Shown piece by piece: positions 25,376-38,300 of a stretch of 64,000 bases of DNA. The stretch comes from Megaustenia siamemsis (Eukaryota; Mollusca; Gastropoda; Stylommatophora; Ariophantidae): positions 69,120,995 through 69,184,994 of the forward strand of contig JAVIAB010000092.1 in the NCBI GenBank assembly GCA_032433765.1, in the 5' to 3' direction. The position numbers and the translations under genes are program-made. Positions within the stretch are counted from its first letter, which is position 1, and each line of letters begins with the position of its first letter. The notes beneath the pieces were generated by a model. That model did no database searches. It was not told where the DNA came from and saw nothing but the letters and a program-made list of their open reading frames with translations.

Positions 25376-25899
25376 AAATTAAAATAAAATTACAAAATAT
25401 TACTATCATAAGAGTTTTTTCTTAAAGTTGCCATACTTTTTGTAAGGTTTTTATTATAGTTGTGCTCCCTCTAGAGAGATAATATACTGATCTCTCAAAG
25501 TCATAATCATTCAATTTATTAAACAGAATTAATTAAAGTCAGGAACAAACAAACAAAAATCTAAAAGGACTATATTGCATTTTTAAAAAAATAAACCCAG
25601 TATTACTATCTTGCAAAAACTATGTTATATAATTAGACAAATTAAAATAAAAAAAAAAAATAAACCCAGTATTACTATCTTGCAAAAACTATTTTATATA
25701 ATCAGACAAATTAAAATACAAAATAAATTAGAGCCAAAACTTACAATCAGGAGAATCATGAGAGTAAATACTTCAGCATTTTCTTTTCTATCAAACACTT
25801 GCATACTGATTCAAGCTAGAAGCTCTTATTTTTTCAGAATCACTTGTACTAAAACTTCAGCAAGACTTAGATGGTCTAATGCCATTTAAAAGCCAAACA
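25376..25899. other. Tetraspanin 3' flank with a short direct duplication
   Basis: A block of about 70 bp (AACCCAGTATTACTATCTTG onward) occurs at about 25596-25660 and again at 25665-25730. No coding sequence. Confidence 0.6.
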
Positions 25900-25919
25900 T
25901 TTATTTCTTCTTCTTTATT
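25900..25919 (-). terminator. Candidate polyadenylation signals for the tetraspanin mRNA
   Basis: Two AATAAA hexamers on the minus strand (plus-strand TTTATT at 25900-25905 and 25914-25919) lie about 400 bp past the stop codon. They would give a short 3'UTR of about 0.4 kb. Many other AATAAA copies occur further down in this AT-rich DNA, so the true end is uncertain. Confidence 0.3.
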
Positions 25920-26309
25920 TACTCATGTCACAACTATCTAAGTTTGTTCCAAGTAAATTTTACTCTTATAAAAACATCACTGAAATAAAATCCTGAAAAA
26001 TTACTAGTATTCAGTTTCAGTTCAAAACAAACATGATTAGGAACAAGAAAAAAAATATTTAATAAATGATGTTACTACTTACATTCATTTAGCCTTGAAC
26101 AAAGAGAGAAAAAAAAAAAGAATTTTCCAAAATACAAATTGAAAAAACATTTCTTAGAAGCCAATATTGTAAGCTGAGTTCACTCAAATTAAATCAGTAT
26201 GTAACTTTCAACATTAGTAACAGAAGGAGATGAAATCCCAAGTTTCCACGTGAGAACAATGCTTATGAGTGGCTGAATTTGGACCTTGAAATAAATGCTT
26301 GAAAAAAAT

Positions 26310-26393
26310 TCATCTTTCATTCATTCTTCTCCATCTGGCCAACTGGTCTGTTATCTGGCCATCTAATGTTCGCCCCAGAACAATTCCTAAAAT
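26310..26393 (-). CDS. Tetraspanin terminal coding exon 7 (residues 255-281 and stop)
   Basis: The acceptor is TTTCCAG. Encodes the end of TM4 (ILGIVLG) and a short basic cytosolic tail ([14 protein letters not shown]) before TGA. The 3' untranslated region continues toward lower coordinates. Confidence 0.9.
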   Translation of the reverse strand: MLGIVLGRTLDGQITDQLARWRRMNER

Positions 26394-29300
26394 CTGGAAA
26401 CACAAAATTAAAAACAATAATTCAAAGTTTTGTACATTTAATGCACTTTAAAGTTACATGATGTTCATATGTACAGGAATATTTGGTTTAAAGTTCCAAG
26501 ACAGATATTATATATTTAAAAAAATTATTTTTGAATTTTTATATATATTAGATACTTTAACCCCACTGCAGTGCTTTGATCAAAGAAGGACTATTGCAAC
26601 TTTAGAGAGAGCATTGGATTGCAAACACACACCCCCCATCACTTCTTATTGTTATTTTTTATTCCTGCCATTATTTTACCAATCAATATATTTGTTATTA
26701 TGAGCTGCAGTAATTAGGAGATTCAGTAAATGCAGACCTGAGGTATTGCAAAGGCAATAATGATTCCTCCTACAACAGGAAGGTTACTTTCAACTATCCG
26801 CATGACAGAGGACACACAGCCGATGACATATATATTATTTGTTGAGCCTGGAACCTGAAAAACAAAGCAGAGTTATGAATATGAATTTTAGCATTGAGTT
26901 GTGAATATTTATAAAGTGTTTAGAGTTATGAAAATGAATATAGTATTTAGAAACACTAGCAATCAGAAATACTTAGTTTTAATAATCTAGATTGGAAAAT
27001 TCCACGAAGGACATGTTGCCCTAACCAATTATTATATCTGCTACACATGTTTTCACTGAATACAGTTTTTGTGTTTGAGTTTCAGAGTTATTTGTGTTGC
27101 AAGTAGATAAATGACTCATCTAAGTTATAGCTCAAATCTGGTTCTACAATTTTGTCACTGTTATTTTTGTCCGTCCATACAAATTTGCTAAAATAACACA
27201 AAATGACTAGCCCAAAATCTGTGCATTGTTACAACACTTTATCCTGACTGAGATTACTGTTGGTAGCCATAGTTCATGCAGTACACAACTTCCCATGACA
27301 CTTCCCACACACTATCATTGGATGCATTACCTCCATGCCATCATTAATGCTTATGCTCTAAATTTGTTAAAATCACTTTCATATGCCTTATGCAATGTTG
27401 ACCTTCTGTTCTTAAACTTTTCTTTTTGTGATTAATGTTCTTCCTCCACAAATTCTACATGAATTGTTCACTCATTTCATGTGATTCATAAAATTGTGCT
27501 TCATATTCAACAAAACTGAAATAAAACCGCGCGCCAACCTAACGAACCTTACCTTATACATACACAGATTATATATAACTTTTGTAACGTCACAGGAATT
27601 GTTTCACATATATCTGAAGCCATTAATATTACATTCTTAGTGTCTATATCCTCAGTAATAGGAAAGCAATATTGTTTTGTTTGTGTTCACTAGCTTTATA
27701 TCTGTAACGAAGTCCAGAGGAGCTGAATGTTGCATGAAAATCACTTTTTCATATTTTTCACACAGGCAGCCATGTGTTCCCCGCCTTACAGGCAAATATT
27801 CTCCAACTTCAAAGGTATTTTCATAATTTTATCATCAAGTTTTAACGTTTTAGGGTACTTTTTTTTCCCTTATTAATTTTTTTTCCCAGGGAGCAGTCAT
27901 TTTTGGCCTGTGATTTTAATTTCCAAATGCCAAGGATGCTGTAAAGTTAGCAAAAAACACATGGGACATCCTGTTTTTTACTGTTTTTCGAGAGGTCTCA
28001 ACATCAGATCTCACTACTATCATGTAAAGCCACGGATGCAATATTTTTAAATTTCCCACTGCCTGTGGTGGGAACTGAACCCAGGACCGTCTTATCCAGA
28101 GGTCGATATCCTACCCCTAGACCACCCAGAGGAAACTAATAAAAACAAATAAAATATCTTTACCAATGTTGGTATATTATACAAGTTTTACAATTGCAAA
28201 AATTAGTCCATGTGAAATTGTCAAACTTTAATTTTCACTCACATAAATCGTGGAAGACTAACAAAAACTTTAAAATCACAAAAATTAGTCCATGTGGAAT
28301 TACTAAACTTTTAATTCTGTACACAAAAATCACAAAATTACTTTTGTACATTAACAAATTTATAATTTGTCCGTTAACATGAGCGAGTAGAGATCGAAGA
28401 GGGAAGACAACCTGGTACACAAAAATATGCTGAAGTGGGATGTGTTAGGCCAAAAGGCGCAAATATCACAGTTATACTGTAAACCACAACACAATGCAGA
28501 CACGCCCACTTAATGTCCCTTTAAGGGCAGATGATGAAGAGGTACACTCCTTTAGTCATTGGGCGAATGCAAGCAAGCATATATATATACATAAACTAAG
28601 GGAGAAAAAAAATTTAGCCTAAAATCATTCTGTGACCTTGCAGGTTGAAATTCTCTATCCAATGTCAAGGCCACTTAAAAATAGATGTCATCTAAAATGA
28701 AATATTTTGACAGACCACATGGTGTTATGAATATAGTGTTTACTGTTATGAATATAACATTTAGAGTTATGAAAATTAATATAGCATATAGTTATGAATG
28801 TAATGTTTAGAGTTATGAAAATTAGTAGTGTTTAGAGTTAAGATTTAGAGTTATGACAATTAACAAAGGGTTTAAAGTGATGAAAATTAATATGATATAA
28901 AATGAACAGATATTAAACTAGTGTCTTGTGACAATTTATACTTGTACAAAGTACACACCTGTCTCTGATAAAACAGATTTCTGAGGCTGCTGCAAAATGA
29001 ATTCCTATAATGTATATTTTTTTTAAAAAGATGAAATATTCATCTTTATTATCAAAAACTATATGGAATCTTTTCAATAAAAATTAACAAATGGTCCTAT
29101 AAAATAACTTATACAAAAATGTTTTTTTTTTAAAATATGCACTTGTTTGCATCAATAGTGTATTTGGTTAGTATGGTAATTTGGCATTTGAGTTCAATCC
29201 CAGTCTGTAAGTCTTCAGTAGAAAAAAAATTGGAACCTGGCTCACTGTGTGGGGAAGATAATAACAGCGAGGAAGAGTACTGCAGTCTCACATGATTATC

Positions 29301-32300
29301 AGCACTTCAACACACCAATGTTATGTTGGCAGTAAAACATGATAAGAAGAGATAAAATAACATGATAAAAAGAGATAAAATAACACGATAAGATGAGATA
29401 TAATAACATAAGAAGAGATAAAATAATATGATAAGAAGAGATAAGATAACATGATAACAAGAGATAAAACAACATGATAAGAAGAGATAAAATAACATGA
29501 TAAGAAGAGATAAAACAACATGATAAGAAGAGATAAAATAACATGATAAGAAGAGATAAAACAACATGATAAGAAGAGATAAAACAACATGATAAGAAGA
29601 GATAAAATAACATGATAAGAAGAGATAAAACAACATGATAAGAAGAGATAAAATAACATGATAAGAAGAGATAAAACAACATGATAAGAGATAAAATAAC
29701 ATGATAAAAAGAGATAAAATAACATGATAAGAGATAAAACAACATGATAAGAAGAGATAAAATAACATGATAAGAAGAGATAAAATAACATGAGATAAAG
29801 AAGAGATAAAATAACATGATGAAAAGAGATAAAAAAAACATGATAAGATGAGATATAATAACATAAGAAGAGATAAAATAATATGATGAGAAGAGATAAG
29901 ATAACATAAGAAGAGATAAAATAACATGATAAGAAGAGATACAACAACATGATAAGAAGAGATACAACAACATGATAAGAAGAGATAAAACAACATGATA
30001 AGAGATAAAATAACATGATAAAAAGAGATAAAATAACATGATAAAAAGAGATAAAATAACATGATAAGAGATAAAACAACATGATAAGAAGAGATAAAAT
30101 AACATGATAAGAAGAGATAAAAATAACATGATAAGAAGAGATAAAATAACATGATAAGAAGAGATAAAATAACAAGATAAAAAGAGATAAATAACATGAT
30201 TAAAATAGATAAAATAACATGATAAAAAGAGATAAAATAACATGATAAAAAGAGATAAAATAACATAAGAAGAGATAAAATAACATGATAAGAGATAAAA
30301 TGAAGGTTTTAAACATGGATCTGTCTGGGGACAAAAGCTGCAAAATTGTCAGAACGGTGGAGATCAAGATAACTACTGGCATCTTCAGTCTCCCCGCCCC
30401 TTGCAAATTCAAACATTATTTACATTACAAATTGTACACCTTCAATCTCTTCTAGCTTACGTAACTTTAATCCACTAGTAAATTGCAGATAAGTTATTAC
30501 ATTCTACATACCTTTTCATTCAAAGAATTAGCACCACATAAGATGTTAGGCACCCCATCCTGTAAATTAAAAAATGTTGCACTAATAATCAGTATTCTTC
30601 CATAATAATTATGAAACGAGCATTCATTAATATAATTATTCTATTTTCCTTATTTTTCATAGATTATTTATATTAATATTTGTACACTTAGTTTATTATT
30701 AAAATTGTGTTTACATAATTCTCAATATTTCTGCTATCAAATAGTTAGAGCACTGCATCCTAAGTACTAGAAAGATTAATGTGTCTTGGTCTGCCTCTTT
30801 TACCTTGTATTTTCCCTTCCAAGATTACTTTTAGTAGGCTGCTATGTCTTTTAACATGGCCCAAAAATCTCACTTGCTTTGTTTGAATTGTCTTTAGCAG
30901 TTCTATTTTCATTTTTAGTTATTTTAAGACTTCATCATTTGTCTTCTTTTCTTCCCATCCAATTCTTCCTATTCTTCTATAAATCCACATTTCAAAGGCT
31001 TCAATTTTCTGTCCTGTTTTCTTGTCTAATGTCCATGTTTCTGCACAATACAGAAGTGTTGAGAATATATAACATTTTGCTAATCTTAGTTTTAGCCCAG
31101 GTGTTATTCTGTTTTCATCTTAGTATATTTTTCAAGGCATTAAAATTGCTTTTTTTTTAAATTGCTTTTTGTCATTTCTATTCTTTTGTTGATTTCTGTT
31201 TCATATTTTCAAAAATTGATTGCGGTATGCCCTCCAAGCTAACTTTAGCTATGAACTGTCTCTATGAATTATTTCAGTTGTACATTTTCCATCACTGGTT
31301 ATAGTATGTCCAAGGTAGTTGTAGTTCTGAACTGTCTCCAGGTCTATTCCTTCAACTTTGATATCCACTTGTAGGTTTTGAGTATTTTCTTTATTTATGA
31401 TAATAATTTTAGTATTTTTTATATTCATATCAAATCATATTTTTTGCTTGTCATGTTTATTTCATTAAGCAATTGTTGTAGATCTTCAGAATTTTCTGCA
31501 AGTAATACAGCATATCTTAGGTTATTGATTATCTTTCCATTAATGTTTAGGCCTGGCACCTCTTTCATGTTTTTAAAGATTTGCTCAGTGTATAGATTGA
31601 ACAAGATTGGTGATAGGTTGCATCCATGTCTTATTCCTCTCTTTATATCAAAAGTTGTAGAGTTCTCTTTGTTCTATTTTATTATTGCTGTTTGCTCCCA
31701 GAAGATGTATATAAAACAATAATAAAATGCTGCATTAGTAACTGATATCTGCTCAACATCACTACTGAAATTAGATGAACTATCATTTCTTCTTAATTCT
31801 CTAAACTCTGATCACAGCATATGGCAATCAGGAGAGATCTCCACCAAATCTGGTCTGAAGCAAGCATAGACAACTCTTGCCAGCCTCTATCATCTCATAT
31901 ATGGTTCATCGTCTTGTCCCCAATGGTCTGCCTATTCTTCGTTTACTAGGTGATGTCCATGTTAAAGCTAAGTGCCGATACCTGGTTCGTTCCATTCGTA
32001 AAACATGACCTAGCCATTTCTGTCTTCTTTTCACTTGTTGATTAATGTTAATGCCTAATCTTCTGACGACTTCTTTGTTTATGATGTGATGCTCCCAATA
32101 GTTTTTTAGAATCTTCTACAGACAATGACCTTCGAATCCTCTAAATTGGCTTTCCATCTTATGGTTTCTCCATGTTCAGCTGCATATAAGAGTGCAGATC
32201 GCACATTTCAATTATAAATTCTAAACTTGGTACTGAAATGGAAACTAGTCGAATGCTAAATGTTTCTAAGTCTATTGAATGCCTGGGTGACATGACTATT

Positions 32301-35300
32301 CTAGCAGAGATCTCTTTCTAAAATGTTGCTATTTGATGAACTATAGCTTCCTAAGTATTTATAGTGATCCATATCTAGTGCCACTCCTCTGAATGTAACT
32401 TTCTTTGTACTTCTGGCATTTACCTTCATAATCTTAATTTTTCTCTGCACTTATTTTCAGTCCTACTGAGTTAGCAACCTGATCTACGCTATCTGTTTTC
32501 TCTTGTATGTTATGGTGGCAGTGGGCAAACAGTTCAGCATCATCTGCAAAGTCAGTATCCTCCAGACATCCATTAAGTCCCCATGTAATTTCTCCAGGTC
32601 TAGCAACAACAACCGACAGCATGATCCAGTCCATGACCACAAGGACAAGCCGTGGTAACAAGATACATCCTTGTCTAGCTCCCTTGAACTATCACTTATT
32701 TGAGCTAATAAAAACTGTACTTCTTTGTTTTTTTTTTTTATGCTTTTACCAGCTTTCACTTCTGGCAAAGTCCATAAAAACTAGGAACTGAATTTATAGT
32801 GTTAATCAGTTTTTCCCTGGCAGTTATATTTTTTCATTCAATGAGTAATTGACGTTTCAAGCCGGGTCTTGCTGAGACCAGGGGTAGTTGCCGTAGAGAG
32901 AAATCACAAATAAAAACCTCAACAATGAGCCGGGATTTGAACTCACAACCTCTCTGTCTCGATACCGGCATCTTGCATCGAGACCAATCAGGTACCCCCC
33001 ACCTCCCCCTGTAAATAAATTATCTTTTGTAGGATCCAGCATTTTACTTACCTGGTCATTTACATTATAAATTATGCCGACATGTTCTAGATCCCTAATT
33101 TATTAATCTATCTTACTTTCACTCTGACAAGGACACTGTTTAAAAGTTCCCGAAATATATCAGACTTCATGGTATGTCATCAACAAATATTCATGTAGTG
33201 TGTGCCACCTTGAAACCAATTATTCAATTTTTTGTGCTTAATTGGTCAATTTTCTTCATTTTGCTACTAAAATAAACAATTGCAAAGTTAAAGTGAATAT
33301 TTAGATTCAGCATCAATTTTTGCATATCTGGTAAATTTCAAGATGATATCATTGGCCAAATTCTTGCTATCGCTATTGGTCAACATTGACATAAAATTGA
33401 CACGCTCTCTCCAAGCTATTTAAAATGGCGTGCAAAATTGGCTTGGAGTGGCCAGTAGCATTGTGACATAAATCAAAAGAATGCAAAGATAAAATGGAAT
33501 GAGTATTTAGTTAGATTCGATGTCCACTTTTACATAAGTATGGTAAATTTCAAGGTGCTATAGTCCAAATTTTTGCTGCCAACAATTAAATGACTGTGTC
33601 ATTTTTTTATTATCCGCATCAATTAGCTTAGTTCTCAAAGAGGCCAACACAAAAAGGGAGCTCCTAAAAAAACATCAGAAAGAAATAATCAACATTTTTT
33701 GGGCACATCATGAGAAGAGGAAAGTTGGAATACTTGGTTACAACTGGCAAAATAGAAGGAAAGAGAGATCAAGGACGACAAAGAGAGAAAATACTGGATA
33801 GCTTGATATCATGGCATGGAAAACAGTCAACAACAGAGCTGATACGATGCACTGTAGATAGAAGAAGAGTGTGGAGGGACATGATCGCCTACGCCAACCA
33901 ATGGCACATGATGATGATGGTGATCAATTAGATAATGTCACAGCAATCTTGTCCCCAAATGGCAAAGGGGTGTGACATGGACGGTGACCTTATCAATCTA
34001 CTTTCATTTTTTGCGGCATATTTTGACAGTTGATTTGATGCAATCATAAAAAAAAATTTCAAAAATTCACCACTTTTTAATTAATAATTGACGAACAGGC
34101 GCAAATGAAGTAGTTTTGGATTTCTATTTGTCAATGGCATTCTAGAAAATGTTTTAAAACAATTTTGAAATTTTGTTTAATGTACCTACTACAGCACCAG
34201 AAGCCAACAGAATAGCAGACGAGGAAGGAAGGATGAGGAAAAAGAATATATATGGCTCCACCATAAAGAGGTTTTAACTAAACTCTGAAACATTCATTCA
34301 CTCACATTAATAGTGTCTTGTTTTATACAGCAGGAATGTGGTACAGCACAGGCTAGAGGGCTTCTATTAGTTTTACTGCAATTGTAGTACTCATTATTGT
34401 TCCAGTCCTTGAACCCTTCGCTAGATATACCACAACATCCCAGCTGCAAATGTCAATAAAATGTTAAATATTAAAGTATTTATCAAGAACAGAAACAGAT
34501 ATCTCATATAATACTTTTCATAGGTTTCAAGAACTAAATTAAAAAGTAGATAGGGTATATTTCTTGTATACTTTGTATGTGCCTATATTTCATCGAGTAT
34601 ATTTCTTGGCTTTAGTATACATATATGCCTATATTTCAATCTCCAAAAACCATGCATTCATTCCTACAAGCCCATTGGTCCCATAATGCTTGTCTAAAAT
34701 CATTATCTGCTAGTGTAGGTGATCATGTCTCTCACAACTTTCTATCTCTACATTATTATTTCTGTTGCTGACTTCCTATCAAGCCATTCATTTAAACTGT
34801 CTGGTTACTTTTACCATCTTTTACCCTCTATTTCTACTTTCTTTAAATAATTTTTTGCTATCACAATATATTCCAACTGATCCTTTCACATGACATGGTT
34901 GAGAATAGATTGTTTTCTTTTGATGTTGGTAATAAACTGTCTTTTTGCTGTGGTATCTTTTAGAATTTCCTCAATACTCCCTTTAGCTGTTCATATTTTC
35001 AGCATTCTGTCTTTCACAATCACTGAAACAAATTCCTATAAGAATGTTTTGTCGAATCATTAAATATTTTTATTTATTGACATGTTTTATCCTCCAAGAA
35101 TTTCCTTTTGTTGTTAATTCTTTGAAATGCAGTCTACATTCTATTCATCTTAGTTATGAAGGTTATAGAATTTTTGTGTCTACAGAAACAGCTTTTTTTT
35201 CCCCATTAAATATTTTGAGTTCCTCATGTATATTATGTAAATGTCTATGTTAGTGTACAAATAGATTTACAATTATTATTAGTAAACTGTCACTCAATAT

Positions 35301-38300
35301 GGCATATATGATTTATTTGAATACTCCTTGACAAAACCAATGATTACCTGTTCCTGAATCCAATCTACGAGTGTTTTTTTGTCTATCCTCTCTGTATACA
35401 ATGGTACTAGCTCCTCCTTCAATGTTTTGACAAAATGATCTCTGAACTCATTTGATTTCAGAAATACATATATTGCTCCACCCACTTGACCCAAGAATAT
35501 GATGCATAATGTAATGTAATACTGCAGAGCAAAACAAAAAGAACATAGCATTTAATAAACATGTAAAGTAGGTAAAACAAGTCTATGTCCCATTTCCTAA
35601 TAAAATCCATGAAATGGAATTTTAAAAATGTAACAAATTTGCAGCTGTGTTATACATGTATTTTCCTATTTGCTCTATGGAGATTAAGTCCATCTTTATT
35701 GTTGTAGAAAACAGAAGACATTGAATTAACCCTAGTTTACAATATATATATATCTGTTGGTCACATTTTCACAACACTGAAAAATTACTACCACTTAATT
35801 GTTACATTTTGAGTTCCAAAATAACATTTTCTTTCAACTTTTGCTACACAGCTGTATGTTTATCCAAGCAGATACATGAATCAGCTACTGTAATCATTTC
35901 TTGGGTTATGTTAGATTTATGGCCTGAAATCCAAATGTATGGCGCCATGGCTACCGGAGGTATTACACTGTCTATTCATACGACAGCCATCGATCCGTCA
36001 ATCCAGTTGTATGTTCCCTCTAAGCATTGTTCACTGTCTATCCTGTGTTACAAAGGTTTGTTTGCCAACGGCAGAGGTGATTTCTCTGGTCATAAGATAA
36101 AAAAAATGAATTTCTTGAAAATTGGCGAAATGTATAAAAAAACAACAGCCCACTATCCATGATAGTACTTCTTACGACACTTTAAAAAAAAAAAAATCCA
36201 ACATTAAAGGAAACAAATCCAACACACAGAGGTCACCGAAAGTAGTAATTAGGAAGATGGGGGGAATGTTTGCATGCAGCAAAGTCAAGAATTTGTATTT
36301 TGAGGTGGTAATTATTATGACAATATCATGATGTACAGTTAAATCATATTAGGGTCAACGATTTCTTTTCTTTTCTAGAGGTGAAATAAAAATTCTGACT
36401 TGAACACCTCATGGTAACTGCACTGGGTATGCTGTCTTATGTTTCCAACTCTATATTTTCCCTGGCAATCTCCAGAAAAGGGATAAATTCTGTAATGATA
36501 GACCAAGAGTTTTTTTTTTCCAAAACTGTTTCTTCTGCAGTTAAAATATGGGTATCACCAACATCCTGAAATGCTATTGAAATTACCAGCCATTGCCATG
36601 ATCTGTGATTGATTCCATGGTCCACTTATTTATTTTAATGTTGACTTCAATCTTTGTTTGTCTCTGATTTTTTACCATACTGTTTCTCATTTTGGTTTTT
36701 TGTTACATCATCCCTAGAATGCTCTTTATTATTTTGGGAAATGCTACTTTCTCCAAGTTGCACTATGTGTGCTGTGCTAATTTGTCCACTGTTGAAAATT
36801 AAATAATAATAGGTGAGCTCTTTGTTTTACAGTTGTTTTAATTAGCCAGTATTAGATGCCTGGGTATGCTAAGTGGCCAATGGGTGGTCATAGATTTACA
36901 AGCTACCCTATGGCATGGCCGGTTGGATTATTGCCTTTTTATATGTTTTAATCTAATATAAAACCAATCCACCTTTTACCATTCCACATAGAGTAATTTC
37001 CAGCAGCTATACTGATCACATGAGCAAGTTTTCAGCCAATTTGAACATGCCTAATTTGGTAAAAATCACTTAGACAACACCAACATCTGGTTTTTCTTTT
37101 TTTTTTCTTTGCTAGTGAGACAAAAAAAATGGTCCCCTATTCCACTATAGATGGTCATAAAAATTTTTGTTCTTGAATTGTGATGAAATTCACCTGATTC
37201 GCCTCATCTGTATATTATTGTTTTTGCTGCATTATTTTGAGCTTACTGGTAAGTATACATTTTATTTCGGTTTTTTTTATTTATTCCCCATTTCAGTACA
37301 TTTTACATGCCACTTTCTTTATAAAGACATATTATACTATTGTAAACATAAAAAGCAGACACTGCAGAACAATTTGATAAACAATACATGACCGAACAAT
37401 GAAAAATAGCAGAATATAATTAAATATGTGTACCTGTCATCATGTAACAAATTGTGTTGGAAAATGTGCCCATCCAAACACCTGTTTTTCACCTGTCTAA
37501 TACAGATTAACACCAATTAACAAATAATCTTTTTTTCTTAATGATATACCATGTTTCTAAGTTTTAGAAAGGGGATGATCTAATTTAAGTTTAATCATAA
37601 AATGGAATAGAGGGGAAGTAAAAAAAAAAATAAAGTCAAAACCTTATATGTGATGATAAATGTTCAAAAGGTCATGGGACACACCAAAATGGCAGCTTGT
37701 TTATATTCGAGCCATGGACTAAGCAATGTTTATTTTGAACAATACGATATCTGTTATTGCAGCGAGTTGGCAGATTTTTGAAAATGTATTCAAGGGTTTG
37801 AACATAAATGTTTGTTCACAGTTCGTTAACCTTCGCTGTAGATAAAGTCTTTAATTTGATGGCTTAGTTTTGTGACCTTGGTAGCTAAGGACCTAACTTG
37901 TGCAAACGGATGGCATTGGCAAGGATCATTTTGAATCTTTGAAGTGGGCTCATTATGTGTTTAACTCAAAAGCATATGTGCTTTTTAACCAAAGACCTTT
38001 TTTTTGGGGGGACTCAAGGAAGATATCCCCGATGGAAGAATAAATTGTATTATTAGTCCCATAAATGATTCGCTTCCAGAGGTTTATGATGTAAACAAAG
38101 CAGTTTTATCATTGCAAGTGAATAATGTCCACACCTATAATTGGTCAGGATTGTGTAGCAGCAGCAGCTTTATAGCGAACACAGAAAACATCATAGGATT
38201 GTGCTGTTCTGAAACTGCTATGCCATGCTACCCTAGAATTGCCTTTAATGGGATTACTATGACCACAAACCAATCTCCATGTGTGTGCCACATATTTACA

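Noticed and set aside
29299..30266. Three overlapping minus frames of about 280-320 codons
   Set aside because: All three frames are open through the same 23-bp array, so none is evidence of a protein.
35294..35347. Extension of tetraspanin exon 3 through its donor
   Set aside because: It would end at a stop after 18 codons and miss the CCG motif supplied by the next exon in the same phase.
35809..36162. 117-codon plus-strand frame in intron 2
   Set aside because: No recognisable domain and no supporting splice or polyadenylation context; expected by chance in a window of this size.
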